From Gemmataceae bacterium (GTDB taxonomy: Bacteria; Planctomycetota; Planctomycetia; Gemmatales; Gemmataceae): DNA of 34,982 nt. Positions 7,816-15,802 of this stretch are shown in pieces. Location: positions 1-34,982 of the forward strand of contig JAIEMG010000203.1 of the NCBI GenBank assembly GCA_019752375.1, written 5' to 3'. Positions within the stretch are counted from its first letter, which is position 1. Each line of letters opens with the position of its first letter. The notes under the pieces are model-generated. The model searched no databases. It was not told the DNA's origin and saw only the letters and a list, made by a program, of their open reading frames with translations. The position numbers and the translations under genes are program-made.

Positions 7816-10800
7816 ATGTTCTCGACCTTCTTCATCGACCGGCCGATCTTTGCCGCGGTGCTGTCCATCATCATCACCCTGGCCGGCGCTGTCAGCGTGT
7901 CCAGTCTGCCGATCGCACAGTATCCAGAGATCACGCCGCCGACGGTCGAAGTGTCTGCCATCTATCCGGGTGCGAACTCCCAGGTCGTTGCCGACACGGT
8001 TGCCGCACCGCTCGAGCAAGAAGTCAACGGCGTCGAGGGCATGATGTACATGTCCTCGCAGTGCGCGAACGATGGCACTTACACGCTCACCGTGACGTTT
8101 CAGAACGGCGTCAACTTGAACATGGCCCAGGTGCTGGTGCAGAACCGGGTCAACTTGGCCCAGCCGCGCTTGCCTGAGCTGGTCAAGCGCCGGGGCGTCG
8201 CGGTCAAGAAGAAGTCGCCCAGCGTGTTGATGATCGTCAACCTGTTCTCGCCCGACCGGTCGCGCGACAATCTCTACTTGAGCAACTACGCGACCATTCA
8301 GCTGAAAGACGAGCTGTCGCGTCTCGACGGCGTCGGCGACATCAACTTCATGGGGCAACGCGACTACAGCATGCGGCTCTGGCTCGACCCCGCGAAGATG
8401 GCGTCGCGCCGCATCACCGCCACCGACATCACCAAGGCCATCGAGCAGCAAAACACGCAGGTCGCGGCGGGCCAGCTCGGTCAGCCGCCGGTCGCCAGCG
8501 GGCAGGTGTTTCAGTTCACGATGAACACGATGGGTCGCCTGGCCGACGTCGAGCAGTTCTCCGAGATCGTCATCAAGGCCGACGCCAATGGTCGGCAGGT
8601 GCGCCTCTCCGACGTGTCCAACATCGAACTTGGCGCCCAGGGCTACGATCAGAGTTGCACCCTGAACGGCCAGCCGTCGGTGGCGCTGTCGATCTACCAG
8701 CTGCCGGGCTCCAATGCGCTCGAAGTCGCGAAGCGGGTGCGCGCCCGCGTGGCCGACATGAAGGACCGCTTCCCCGATGGCGTGGACTACGCGATCGTCT
8801 ATGACACCACGCCGTTCATCAATCAGTCGATCGGCGAGGTGTTTCACACGCTCCGTGACGCGGTGATCCTGGTGGCCGTCGTCGTGTTGCTGTTCTTGCA
8901 AAACTGGCGCAGTGCGTTAATCCCGCTGGTGGCGGTGCCGGTCGCCATTATCGGTACCTTCGCCGTCATGGCCATCTTCGGCTTCTCGCTCAACAACCTG
9001 ACACTGTTTGGCCTGGTGCTGGCCATCGGTATCGTCGTCGATGATGCCATTGTCGTGGTGGAAGCCGTGGAGCATCACATCGAGCATGGGCTCGCCCCTC
9101 GCGAGGCAACGATCGAGGCCATGCGTCAAGTGGCGGGCCCAGTGATCGCCGTCGGCCTGGTGTTGACGGCGGTGTTCGTGCCATGCGCCTTCATCGCGGG
9201 CATCACCGGGCAGTTCTTCCGCCAGTTTGCCCTGACCATCGCGGTGTCCACAGTCATCTCGGCATTCAATTCGCTGACCTTGAGCCCGGCATTGACTGCC
9301 CTGCTGCTGCGGCCACGCGGTTTGGAAGCGGCGCCGCCGCTGCCTCGACTGGCGTTTCCGCTGGCGGGCATGTGGCTGGGCTGGGTGGTCGGCAGCCGGA
9401 TCCCCTCGGTCGAAGACTGGCCCTGGCTGGTTCCCCTGGCCGGGGTGCTGGTCGGCGCTGCCATTGGCTTCGCGGTCAGCAAGGTCCTGAATGGATTGCT
9501 GGGCCGATTTTTCCGCGGCTTCAACATCGGGTTCAACCAGGCGACGGGCGTCTATACGCGGATCGTCAGCGGCATGCTCCGTGTCAGCGTCATCGTGCTG
9601 CTCGTATACGGCGGCCTGCTGGCACTGACTTACTGGAGCTTCACGAAAACGCCAAAGGGCTTCATCCCGGCGCAGGATAAGGGCTATTTGCTGGTCAACG
9701 TACAGTTGCCGGACTCGGCATCGGTGCAGCGGACCGAGGAAGTGATCCGCACCATGGAGCAACTCGCGCTCAAGACACCGGGCGTCAAGCACACGGTGGC
9801 AGTCGCGGGCCAGTCGCTGCTACTCAATGCCAACGCGCCGAACTTCGGCTCCATGTTCGTCATGCTGGACGATTTCGATCGCCGGCTGGAGCCGAATCTC
9901 TCCGGTGATGCGATTGCGGAACGGTTGCAGACGACGTTCCAGACGGAAATTCGCGATGGACTCATCAACGTGTTCGGCGCGCCGCCACTGGACGGGCTCG
10001 GCACCGCGGGCGGGTTCAAGATCGTCGTCGAGGATCGCGGCGACACCGGCCTGCAAGCGCTGGAGACGGTGGCGCACGACATTGTTGCCGAGGGAAAGCA
10101 GACGCCGGGCTTGCAGGACATGTTCTCCAGCTTTCGCGCCAACACGCCCTGGCTGTACCTGAACATCGACCGCACGCAGGCCAAGTCGCTGGGCGTGTCG
10201 ATGACCGAGATCTTCAATGCGCTGCAGGTTTATCTGGGTTCGCTGTACGTCAACGACTTCAACCGCTTTGGCCGGACGTGGCAGGTGAACGTGCAGGCAT
10301 CCGCCGATTATCGGCGCCAGATCGAGGACCTTCGGCAAATCCAGGTTCGCAGCGATTCGGACCGGATGGTGCCGCTGGGAACGCTGGCAACCGTCGAGGC
10401 CAAGAGCGGGCCGCTGCTGATCATGCGATACAACATGTATGCCTCGGCTGCGGTCAACGTCACTCCCGCCCCCGGCGTCAGCTCGGGCCAAGCGATCGAG
10501 GAAACGCAGGACGTGGTTCGACAACAGCTGGTGCGTTCCATGCGCTACGAATGGACCGAGTTGGCCCTGCTCCAACTGCAGACCGGCAATACGGCAATGA
10601 TCGTCTTCCTGCTGGCGGTGGTGCTGGTCTTCCTGGTGCTGGCGGCCCAGTATGAAAGCTGGTCGCTGCCGCTGGCCGTCATTCTGGTCGTACCGATGTG
10701 TCTGCTGTGTTCCGTTGCAGGCGTGCTCGTGGCGAAGATGGACGTGAACATCTTTACGCAGGTCGGCTTCATCGTGCTGGTCGGCCTGGCCTGCAAGAAC

Positions 10801-11109
10801 GCAATCTTGATTGTCGAGTTCGCCAAGGCCCGCCGCGAGGCCGGAGCGTCGAGCGATCGGGCGACGCTGGAGGCATGTCGGTTGCGCTTGCGTCCGATCG
10901 TGATGACCTCCTTCGCGTTCATCCTGGGCGTGGTCCCACTGGTGATCTCGGAAGGCGCCGGTGCCGAAATGCGCCGAACCCTGGGCACCGCGGTATTTTC
11001 GGGCATGCTCGGCGTGACGTTGTTCGGCATATTCCTCACGCCGGTGTTTTACTACTCGATTCAATGGGTCAACGACCGACGGATGGAAAGGCGAGAGAGG
11101 TCGGTGTGA
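7816..11109 (+). CDS. RND efflux transporter, AcrB/MexB (HAE1) type, second copy
   Basis: 1097 residues from the ATG at 7816, preceded by GAGGGG at 7806-7811 and starting with the RND N-terminus (MFSTFFIDRPIFAAVLSIII). The TM4 Asp pair (VVDDAIVVVE) and TM10 Lys (ACKNAILIVEFAK) are both present, so it should be competent in proton coupling. It is a paralogue of the preceding gene. The segment from the LFLQNW motif through TM6 is almost identical at protein level, while the DNA differs at many third codon positions. It carries the same hydrophobic insertion at the same place (after residue 500). Two RND subunits behind one adaptor recall the MdtABC arrangement, where two different subunits form one trimer. 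Whether these form a heterotrimer or two separate pumps is not visible. Confidence 0.95.
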   Translation: MFSTFFIDRPIFAAVLSIIITLAGAVSVSSLPIAQYPEITPPTVEVSAIYPGANSQVVADTVAAPLEQEVNGVEGMMYMSSQCANDGTYTLTVTFQNGVNLNMAQVLVQNRVNLAQPRLPELVKRRGVAVKKKSPSVLMIVNLFSPDRSRDNLYLSNYATIQLKDELSRLDGVGDINFMGQRDYSMRLWLDPAKMASRRITATDITKAIEQQNTQVAAGQLGQPPVASGQVFQFTMNTMGRLADVEQFSEIVIKADANGRQVRLSDVSNIELGAQGYDQSCTLNGQPSVALSIYQLPGSNALEVAKRVRARVADMKDRFPDGVDYAIVYDTTPFINQSIGEVFHTLRDAVILVAVVVLLFLQNWRSALIPLVAVPVAIIGTFAVMAIFGFSLNNLTLFGLVLAIGIVVDDAIVVVEAVEHHIEHGLAPREATIEAMRQVAGPVIAVGLVLTAVFVPCAFIAGITGQFFRQFALTIAVSTVISAFNSLTLSPALTALLLRPRGLEAAPPLPRLAFPLAGMWLGWVVGSRIPSVEDWPWLVPLAGVLVGAAIGFAVSKVLNGLLGRFFRGFNIGFNQATGVYTRIVSGMLRVSVIVLLVYGGLLALTYWSFTKTPKGFIPAQDKGYLLVNVQLPDSASVQRTEEVIRTMEQLALKTPGVKHTVAVAGQSLLLNANAPNFGSMFVMLDDFDRRLEPNLSGDAIAERLQTTFQTEIRDGLINVFGAPPLDGLGTAGGFKIVVEDRGDTGLQALETVAHDIVAEGKQTPGLQDMFSSFRANTPWLYLNIDRTQAKSLGVSMTEIFNALQVYLGSLYVNDFNRFGRTWQVNVQASADYRRQIEDLRQIQVRSDSDRMVPLGTLATVEAKSGPLLIMRYNMYASAAVNVTPAPGVSSGQAIEETQDVVRQQLVRSMRYEWTELALLQLQTGNTAMIVFLLAVVLVFLVLAAQYESWSLPLAVILVVPMCLLCSVAGVLVAKMDVNIFTQVGFIVLVGLACKNAILIVEFAKARREAGASSDRATLEACRLRLRPIVMTSFAFILGVVPLVISEGAGAEMRRTLGTAVFSGMLGVTLFGIFLTPVFYYSIQWVNDRRMERRERSV

Positions 11110-11118
11110 CAGCCGCCT

Positions 11119-11174
11119 GTGGGGCCGGCTTCCAGCCGGCCAGACGGGCTTGGCCGGCTGGAAGCCGGCCCCAC
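11119..11174. repeat. long palindrome at the convergent RND/VWA junction
   Basis: Perfect 23-bp arms (11119-11141 and 11152-11174) around a 10-base loop. The arm core is GGGCCGGCTTCCAGCCGGCC, itself partly self-complementary. It follows the RND stop by 9 bases. It is probably a dispersed intergenic repeat that can also act as a bidirectional transcription barrier. No T-run follows on the plus strand. Confidence 0.8.
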
Positions 11175-11186
11175 GAAAACAACAAA

Positions 11187-11213
11187 GGCCCGGCCGAATG
11201 GATCGGCCGGGCC
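11187..11213 (-). terminator. intrinsic terminator of the VWA operon
   Basis: Perfect 11-bp stem GGCCCGGCCGA/TCGGCCGGGCC with a 5-base loop. Read on the minus strand it is followed by TTTGTTGTTTT. It lies 29 bases after the stop codon of the second VWA gene. Confidence 0.8.
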
Positions 11214-11242
11214 GCGGGCGTGTCGAGTGGACGACAACTCGA

Positions 11243-12379
11243 TTAGTAGTCGACCTTGATCTTCTTGGCTTGCTTCCGCAGCATTTCGAGCACCTGGGTG
11301 TCGAACTCGGACTTGGTCTTGTTCTCCGCCGTCTTCTTGGCGATGAACTCGCTCCGTTTCTTGTCCAGGTCCAGGGCTTCCTTCTGGAGGTCGGCCCGCT
11401 TCTTCTCCAACTTCTCGAGATGAGCCTTCTGCTCGGCCAGGGTCATCTTTTGCATCTCTTCGGGGAGATGCTCCTTCTTGACGTCTTCCAGCTTGACCTT
11501 CTTCTGTTTGACGGCATCGAGCAAATCGTAGGACGCGTTCTGCTCTTTCTTGGCGTTGTAAGCCGCACGCTCGGCCGCGGCGGGGGCGGGCAGGTTCCTC
11601 GCCTCGCCGGCCAGGTCCTTCGCCTTCTGCTGCGCCTTGCCGTCTCCAAAGGCCACGGTGGTGCTGGCGATCTCGCCATTGATCTCGGCCAGGCGCTTGT
11701 CGAACGGAGTCTGCACGACCGGCGCCACGCCGCCGTCGGCGGAAATCCGCACGTAGCTGCCTTCGGACTTGCCGCAAATGTCCTTCCAGAACTTCATGCA
11801 GTCCGCGTTGTCGCCGCACTGCACGGTGTTGATGATGATGCCCTTCTTGATCGCCTTCTCGCAGGTCACCGGATACTTGACGTCGTCCTTGTAATCCATG
11901 TGTGGGGGAGCGTCGCCGACCAGGAAGATGATGCGCAGGGTGTCGTCGTCCTTGCTCCAGGTGATTTTGTTGACCGAATCATCCAGGGCCTGGTTGACGT
12001 GTTCGGGGAAGTCGCCGCCGCCCTTCGCCTCGAACTTTCGCAACTGGCCGTGCATCTCGTCCAGGTTGTCCGTCAGGTCGAAGACCTTGGTGACGTAGTC
12101 GTCGCCTTTGTCGCGGTAGGCCACCAGTCCGACCTTCAGGTCAGGCGAAGGCTTGCCGCTGGCGATCTGGTTGCAGATTGCCCAGATCTTTTGCTTGGCC
12201 CCTTCGATCAGACCCCCCATGCTACCGGTGGTGTCCAGGCAGAAGACGACCTCGACCTTCGGAGCGGCGCTCTTGACCTCTTCCTTCTTCTCTTCAGCCG
12301 TAATCGGATAATTGAGGCACAGGCCGACCGCAACGGCCAGCACAGCACCGATTGTCCAGAACTTGTTGCGACCGAACAT
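11243..12379 (-). CDS. secreted VWA-domain protein, downstream paralogue
   Basis: 378 residues from the ATG at 12379, with GGAGG about 10 bases upstream; 16 further upstream codons are possible but lack a ribosome site. The N-terminus (FWTIGAVLAVAVGLCLNYPITAEE) is a signal peptide or signal anchor. The VWA domain starts at VEVVFCLDTTGSMGG, whose DxTGS is a MIDAS metal-binding variant. It continues with VGLVAYRDKGDDY, the acidic TDNLDE, and IIFLVGDAPPHMDY. A C-terminal third (about residue 270 on) is Lys/Glu-rich and probably coiled coil. VWA domains mediate metal-dependent protein binding; the partner is unknown. It lies downstream of its paralogue in the same orientation and ends in a clear terminator. 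Confidence 0.88.
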   Translation of the reverse strand: MFGRNKFWTIGAVLAVAVGLCLNYPITAEEKKEEVKSAAPKVEVVFCLDTTGSMGGLIEGAKQKIWAICNQIASGKPSPDLKVGLVAYRDKGDDYVTKVFDLTDNLDEMHGQLRKFEAKGGGDFPEHVNQALDDSVNKITWSKDDDTLRIIFLVGDAPPHMDYKDDVKYPVTCEKAIKKGIIINTVQCGDNADCMKFWKDICGKSEGSYVRISADGGVAPVVQTPFDKRLAEINGEIASTTVAFGDGKAQQKAKDLAGEARNLPAPAAAERAAYNAKKEQNASYDLLDAVKQKKVKLEDVKKEHLPEEMQKMTLAEQKAHLEKLEKKRADLQKEALDLDKKRSEFIAKKTAENKTKSEFDTQVLEMLRKQAKKIKVDY

Positions 12380-12465
12380 GTTTGGAGATCCTCCGCGGAT
12401 TAAGGGCACCTGCAAGATGGGCTTCACCCTTACGACGGTTCAGACCACTCCGCGGATTGGAAAAT

Positions 12466-12542
12466 CAACCACTCGATGAGCCCGACGCGCCGGCAAGGGA
12501 ATCCGATTCCCTTGCCGGCGCGCCGGGCTCATCGAGTGGTTG
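12466..12542. repeat. 77-bp palindrome between the VWA paralogues
   Basis: Arms of 37 bp (12466-12502 and 12506-12542) with one mismatch and a 3-base loop. The core GAGCCCGACGCGC..GCAAGGG is shared with the palindrome at 19011-19057, so it belongs to a dispersed family. It lies 15 bases after the stop of the upstream VWA gene and could act as a terminator or mRNA-stabilising hairpin between the two paralogues. Confidence 0.85.
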
Positions 12543-12557
12543 GCAGTGTTCGTGCGT

Positions 12558-13775
12558 TCAATACGCGATATGATACTTCTCGGCCTGGGTGCGCAGCATG
12601 TCGAGCACCTGAGCGTCGAAGCCGGATGGCTTCTTGCCCTCGGCCAGCTTCTTGTTGATGAAGTCGCCGCGCTTCTTGTCCAGCTCGCGAGCTTCTTCCT
12701 GGAGCTTGGCGCGATCCTTTTCGACCTTGGCCAAGTGCTCCCGACGCTGTTCTCCGTTCATCGACTGCATCTCTTGCGGCAACTGCTCCTTCTTGAGCTC
12801 GTCCAGCTTGACCTTGCCGTCCTTGATGCCGTCGATCAGGTCGAAGCTGGCGACGCGGCCGCTCTTGCCGCAGTAACCGGCGCGATCGGCGGCTGCAGCC
12901 ATCTCCGCGGCCGGCGCACACGTAACACAGGCGGTGCCGCCGAAGCCGCTCACGGTGGGCACGGCAGCCGAACCGGGAGGCGGCGCGACACCGGAACACG
13001 GCACACTTGCCATGCGGTTCTTGCATTGGAATTGCACTTCGGAGTCGCCCCAGTAAACGCAAGTCTGCGCCAGCTGCGAATTGATCTCGGCCAGGCGCTT
13101 GTCGTAGGGAGTCGCCACCGCCAGCACGCCGCCGTCCTGGGCGATTTGCACGAACTTGCCCTCGGCCTTCTGGCAGATTTCCTTCCAGCAGCGGGTCGTC
13201 TCTTGCGAGTTGCCGCACTGAATGGTGTTGATGATGATGCCCTTTTCGCACGCCTCCTTGCAGGTGACCGGGTAGCGGATGTCGTTGGCGTAGTCCATGT
13301 GCGGCGGCGCGTCGCCGACCAGGAAGACGATCTTCATCACATCGGGATCGTCGCTCCATTTCATGTTGTGGACGGCCGCGTGCAGCGCTTCGTTGACGCT
13401 TTCGGGCTCGTCGCCGCCGCCGCCGGCGCTGAAGCCGCGCAGGTGGCCGTGGATGGCGTCGAGATCGTCCGTCAGATCGAAGGACTTGGTAATGAAATCG
13501 TCCCCGCGATCGCGATAGGCGACGAGGCCGACCTTGAGGTCCGGCGTGGGCTGGCCGCTGGCAATCTGGTTGCACATGGCCCAGATCTTTTGCTTCGCGC
13601 CTTCAATCAAGCCGCCCATGCTGCCGGTGGTGTCCAGGCAGAAGACCACTTCGACTTTCGGCTTTACCTTCTTGGGTGCTTTGTGCGGCTTGGCGGTAAT
13701 CGGGGAGGTCAGCAAAAGGAGGGCAGTGAGCCCGAGCAGGACCTTGCCGCCGAGAAACGCGAGACGACCGAGCAT
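12558..13775 (-). CDS. secreted VWA-domain protein, upstream paralogue
   Basis: 405 residues from the ATG at 13775, with GGAGG 9 bases upstream. The signal peptide region is LGGKVLLGLTALLLLTSPIT. The VWA core matches its neighbour closely (VEVVFCLDTTGSMGG, VGLVAYRDRGDDF, IVFLVGDAPPHMDY), so the two arose by duplication. It differs by an insertion rich in Cys, Ala, Pro and Gly between the VWA domain and the Lys/Glu-rich C-terminal helix (around FQCKNRM, PCSGVAPPPG, TACVTCAPAAEM). The Cys residues may form disulphides in the periplasm or bind metal. Its role is unknown; with the neighbour it may form a paired envelope complex. Confidence 0.88.
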   Translation of the reverse strand: MLGRLAFLGGKVLLGLTALLLLTSPITAKPHKAPKKVKPKVEVVFCLDTTGSMGGLIEGAKQKIWAMCNQIASGQPTPDLKVGLVAYRDRGDDFITKSFDLTDDLDAIHGHLRGFSAGGGGDEPESVNEALHAAVHNMKWSDDPDVMKIVFLVGDAPPHMDYANDIRYPVTCKEACEKGIIINTIQCGNSQETTRCWKEICQKAEGKFVQIAQDGGVLAVATPYDKRLAEINSQLAQTCVYWGDSEVQFQCKNRMASVPCSGVAPPPGSAAVPTVSGFGGTACVTCAPAAEMAAAADRAGYCGKSGRVASFDLIDGIKDGKVKLDELKKEQLPQEMQSMNGEQRREHLAKVEKDRAKLQEEARELDKKRGDFINKKLAEGKKPSGFDAQVLDMLRTQAEKYHIAY

Positions 13776-14139
13776 GAGGGGAGTCCTCCGAGGGAAAGGA
13801 GATGGTCGGCCGAACGCCCGGACCATCGAAATGAAGGGGCCTGTTCGCGACGAGGAGATCGTCGCGTGCAGGGCGAAGGGTGATAGCATGAGTCCGCGGC
13901 GCCGTCCATGCCGGTTTGCCGCTATAAAGTCGGGACGACAAGTCGGCGATTGAACTTTTTCTCCGGGAAAGTCGGGGTTGGCAAAGACATGGTGTGTCGG
14001 CGAGAACGGTAGTGGTACGAAAGTCACAATGCGGACGATCTCTCCAACTGCGCAAGCACGTGACTTTGTCATCAATGACCATGGAGCAGTGGAGGGCGGC
14101 AAGCAACACTTGGCGAATCTGGAGGACTACCTCGCAAGC
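13776..14139. other. intergenic region, no gene supported
   Basis: The 364 bases between the divergent VWA gene and the SRPBCC pseudogene hold the VWA ribosome site (GGAGG about 10 bases upstream of 13775). An open plus-strand frame runs into the pseudogene from 13978, but nothing in it resembles the family N-terminus. I see no clear promoter. Confidence 0.5.
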
Positions 14140-14659
14140 ATGTCGGCGAGCGATGACCACGAACCTCCTTTCTTAATCAGCCGCGTCTTCAACGCGTCAC
14201 GAGAGAAGGTCTGGCAAGCCTGGACAGAGCGAGAGCATCTGCTGCAATGGTTTGGTCCGAAGGGATCGAGGATGCTGCACGCGACTGTGGACCTTTGCGT
14301 CGGCGGCATGTTCCACTACTGCATGAGCCATCCGAATGGCATGGAGATCTGGGGCCGCTGGATCTTTCGAACCATCCATCGAGCCGACAAGCTCGAGTTC
14401 ATCAGCAGCTTCTCGAACGCCAGCGGCGAAATTACTCCTGTGCCGTTTCAGGGACTGGACGACTTCCCGCCGGAGACGTGGACCACCGTTACACTCGTTG
14501 AACACGCAGGCAAAAAGCCGGGGCACACTTGTCACCATCGAAGCCCGACCGTTCAAGGGCACCAAGGTGCAACGCAACTTCTTCACCGCTTTCCACGGCT
14601 CCATGCGTCAGGTCTGGACGGGCACCATGCAGCACCTCTCGGAGTTTCTCGGCGACTGA
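14140..14659 (+). pseudogene. SRPBCC/AHSA1-family protein, frameshifted
   Basis: The first part (from the ATG at 14140) reads FLISRVFNASREKVWQAWTE, then HLLQWFGPKG and VGGMFHYCM, the usual start of an AHSA1/SRPBCC (Bet v 1-like) ligand-binding domain. After VTLVEHAGK the frame is lost. The family C-terminus (GTLVTIEARPF, NFFTAFHGSMRQVWTGTM, QHLSEFLGD) continues in the next plus-strand frame and stops at 14659. Deleting one A from the run of five at 14512-14516 restores one frame of 172 residues, the normal family length. The change is a single-base insertion in a homopolymer, so it may be a real inactivation or a sequencing error. The start is uncertain: GGAGG (14121-14125) is 14 bases away. 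Confidence 0.8.
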
Positions 14660-14686
14660 TCGCCCGTTCGCATCGCGCCCGAATCG

Positions 14687-14731
14687 AAAAAAAAACGGGA
14701 CGAACTGAACTCAAAAGTTCAATTCGTCCCG
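14687..14731 (-). terminator. intrinsic terminator of tRNA-Pro
   Basis: Arms 14696-14710 and 14717-14731 (CGGGACGAACTGAAC and its complement, one mismatch) enclose a 6-base loop. On the minus strand they are followed by nine T residues (14695-14687). The hairpin lies 6 bases after the tRNA 3' end. Confidence 0.88.
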
Positions 14732-14737
14732 TCAATG

Positions 14738-14812
14738 TCGGGACGGCTGGATTTGAACCAGCGTTCTCGTGCGTCCGAGGCACGCGACCACTCCAGGCTG
14801 GTCCACGTCCCG
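14738..14812 (-). tRNA. tRNA-Pro(CGG)
   Basis: The minus strand folds into a complete cloverleaf. The acceptor is CGGGACG (5' end at 14812) pairing with CGTCCCG. The D-stem is GACC/GGTC, the anticodon stem CGTGC/GCACG, and the loop CTCGGAC holds anticodon CGG (14777-14775). The T-arm is GCTGG/CCAGC with loop TTCAAAT. Discriminator A73 and the C1-G72 pair fit bacterial proline tRNA. The CCA end is not encoded. Its own terminator follows at 14731-14687. Confidence 0.95.
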
Positions 14813-14820
14813 ATGGAAGC

Positions 14821-14846
14821 AAAAAGGCCCGGCATCCTGCCGGACC
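14821..14846 (-). terminator. intrinsic terminator upstream of tRNA-Pro
   Basis: A 9-bp stem (GGCCCGGCA/TGCCGGACC, one mismatch, 3-base loop) followed on the minus strand by five T residues. It would end a minus-strand transcript coming from the right, yet no minus-strand gene is recognisable in the 600 bases upstream. The gene it served may have been displaced or decayed. Confidence 0.65.
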
Positions 14847-15424
14847 CCTGGCCAGTGAGCGCATCATCGTAAACCGGGTGTCACAAGCGCAGCGAGCACA
14901 GACGGGAATTCACACTCGGGCAAGGCATGGCTGGCTCCACGGTTGGCACGGCAAGCCAAGCCATTCCTTCGCTCGCCACTGGATAGACGCAGGCGCATCC
15001 ACGAGGTTCACCGAAAAGTCGTGAGAGCTGGAACGATGGATTGTCGCTGCAGTCTTTTCCTTCCGCCCGCGACCAGAAGCACAACCCACGAGCCGCCGCC
15101 GGCCACCCGTGGGTTCTCTGCGTCGTGGCAGCATCAAGCGACGCTGTAGTGTTGGAAGTTGGCTTCGAAGGGCGGTTGATGGTGGAGGTTCGTTACTACC
15201 TGCGCAAAAGGAACCGAAAAACGCTTGTCAAGTGTAGGAACGCGAAAACCAAAGACTATGCTGCATGATCACGCACGGTCATTTAGCTCCCGGACCGTTT
15301 AACCGGATGGCTCTGGGGTGCCAGCATTGCAAGGTTAGTAGGAACGATTTTCTCTGCTGTTAGCTAGGACGCCAACCACAGAAAAAAATCCTGTCAAGCC
15401 TTGTGCGATGGTTTTTCGGGTTTA
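14847..15424. other. intergenic region, no gene supported
   Basis: Only short, unconvincing open frames are present on either strand. The right part (about 15200-15420) is visibly richer in A and T than the flanking genes, like the integrated element that follows. No duplicated attachment-site core could be recognised by eye. Confidence 0.45.
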
Positions 15425-15460
15425 GATTCGGTTCTGTCACAACGACAGGGGGACCGAATC
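15425..15460 (+). promoter_or_regulatory. hairpin directly in front of the excisionase-like start codon
   Basis: Nested inverted repeats GATTCGGT (15425-15432) with ACCGAATC (15453-15460), and CTGTC (15434-15438) with GACAG (15444-15448), form one stem-loop ending on the base before the ATG. The G-rich Shine-Dalgarno stretch (15448-15452) sits in the bulge of the stem. It may sequester the ribosome site in the mRNA or serve as a DNA operator. Confidence 0.6.
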
Positions 15461-15802
15461 ATGAACGACGTAGGACTGGCGGAAATCAAGACCGTATCGC
15501 CGCGGATGCTAACCGCCGAACAGGCCATGAAACGTCTTGGTTGCAGTAAGTCGGTGTTCTACGAATTGGTGGACCCGGAATCGTCCTATCTACGGCACTT
15601 CCGACCGCCCGTCGGCAAAATTCAGGTGCCAGAAGACGCGATTGATGAGTTCTTCAAAACGTACACGGTGCAGGCCATCAAGCCAGAGACCGAACAGGCT
15701 CCGGTCGCGGCGAAGCCCGCTCCGCGTCCCCGCACCAAGGTCAAGCGGTCCCGCTCTCCGAAGGTGAGCGACGACGTGCTTCACTTCCGCTACCCGCTGT
15801 GA
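15461..15802 (+). CDS. excisionase-like helix-turn-helix protein
   Basis: 113 residues from the ATG at 15461, chosen over an upstream in-frame ATG at 15401 because of the AGGGGG stretch just before it. The segment LTAEQAMKRLGCSKSVFYEL, then FRPPVGKIQVPEDAIDEFFK, has the form of an HTH_17/excisionase (MerR-like winged-helix) domain. The C-terminal tail is basic and Pro-rich (APRPRTKVKRSRSPK). Such proteins act as directionality factors for tyrosine integrases. It is convergent with, and overlaps by 62 bp, the integrase on the other strand, which is an unusual arrangement for an xis/int pair. The exact role, excision or regulation, is inferred from context. Confidence 0.72.
   Translation: MNDVGLAEIKTVSPRMLTAEQAMKRLGCSKSVFYELVDPESSYLRHFRPPVGKIQVPEDAIDEFFKTYTVQAIKPETEQAPVAAKPAPRPRTKVKRSRSPKVSDDVLHFRYPL

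Noticed and set aside
14500..14525. Programmed frameshift in the SRPBCC gene.
   Set aside because: The needed shift is +1, whereas the A-run would favour -1 slippage; no stimulatory structure is evident, and family members are normally made from one frame.
14738..14812. tRNA-Pro as the attachment site of the integrase element.
   Set aside because: The integrase lies on the 5' side of the tRNA, with 900 bases between, and no second copy of the tRNA 3' end is visible at the right side of the element.
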